Assembly: GCA_031289285.1 (NCBI GenBank)
Contig: JAITPT010000142.1
Span: 1 to 5,565 of the forward strand
Length of the DNA: 5,565 nucleotides
Origin: Puniceicoccales bacterium
GTDB taxonomy: Bacteria > Verrucomicrobiota > Verrucomicrobiia > Opitutales > UBA953
Reading direction: 5' to 3'
The notes under the pieces: generated by a model
What the model saw: the letters and a program-made list of their open reading frames with translations, nothing else
Told to the model about the DNA's origin: nothing
The model's database searches: none
Made by a program: the position numbers and the translations under genes
Part shown: positions 5,522 through 5,565 of the stretch, in pieces
How positions within the stretch are numbered: position 1 is the first letter of the stretch
How the letters are laid out: each line of letters begins with the position of its first letter

Positions 5522-5565
5522 ACACTCGTAAAAATCTTGCCCACCGCCCAAAAACTCCTGATTGC
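5522..5565. other. Right edge, no assignable feature
   Basis: The last 44 bp are moderately AT-rich and show no start codon with context, RNA gene or repeat. A minus-strand frame enters from the edge and stays open to TGA 5448-5446, so this could be the tail of a gene located to the right. The evidence is too short to call one. Confidence 0.3.

Noticed and set aside
5184..5525. 113-codon minus-strand frame starting MWHRQSCLC
   Set aside because: Its start lies within the perfect hairpin repeat and the product degenerates into Gly/Arg-rich sequence from the C-rich stretch; it looks like translated repeat DNA.
1..5565. tRNA, rRNA, CRISPR array, insertion sequence or prophage genes
   Set aside because: No cloverleaf with CCA-type context, no regularly spaced repeats, and no transposase or integrase motif was seen on either strand.

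Overview
The window is GC-rich (codons mostly end in C or G) and holds four genes in two divergent pairs, followed by a non-coding, palindrome-rich tail. The best taxonomic clue is the partial minus-strand gene at the left edge. Its N-terminal membrane segment, the motif AGPDQRITA and the later YWIADEGVKARLNM look like the large pseudopilin-like proteins known from Verrucomicrobiota (Verru_Chthon cassette protein A type). The autotransporter barrel and the hairpin repeat at the right end also fit a verrucomicrobial, possibly Opitutae-like, chromosome. That placement is inference.

Layout. Minus strand: 1-1814 is a pseudopilin-like surface or secretion protein, truncated by the window edge. At 1822-2760 lies a complete metF (5,10-methylenetetrahydrofolate reductase), 7 bp upstream of it in the direction of transcription. 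Bases 2761-2851 are a 91-bp divergent promoter region. Plus strand: 2852-4126 encodes a 424-residue outer-membrane autotransporter-type beta-barrel with a signal peptide but no real passenger. At 4135-5187, 8 bp further on, is a 350-residue membrane-anchored protein with a single MCE (MlaD/PqiB-like) domain. Bases 5188-5565 hold no convincing gene. This tail has a C-rich stretch, an isolated TTGACA box, a cluster of competing inverted repeats, a terminator-like hairpin (5452-5485) and a perfect 11-nt inverted repeat (5498-5521) that looks like a dispersed REP-type hairpin.

How the genes fit together. metF makes 5-methyl-THF for methionine synthesis and has no obvious functional tie to the pseudopilin-like gene beyond tight co-orientation. 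The beta-barrel and MCE genes form a plausible two-gene envelope module: an outer-membrane barrel plus an inner-membrane-anchored periplasmic protein of a lipid-trafficking family, without the usual permease or ATPase partners in view. None of the four starts has a recognisable Shine-Dalgarno sequence.

The points most worth a second look are the barrel-MCE pair, the block of all-GCG alanine codons with an in-frame 22-nt repeat inside the MCE gene, and the structured 5326-5525 tail, which could be a small RNA or a repeat family.
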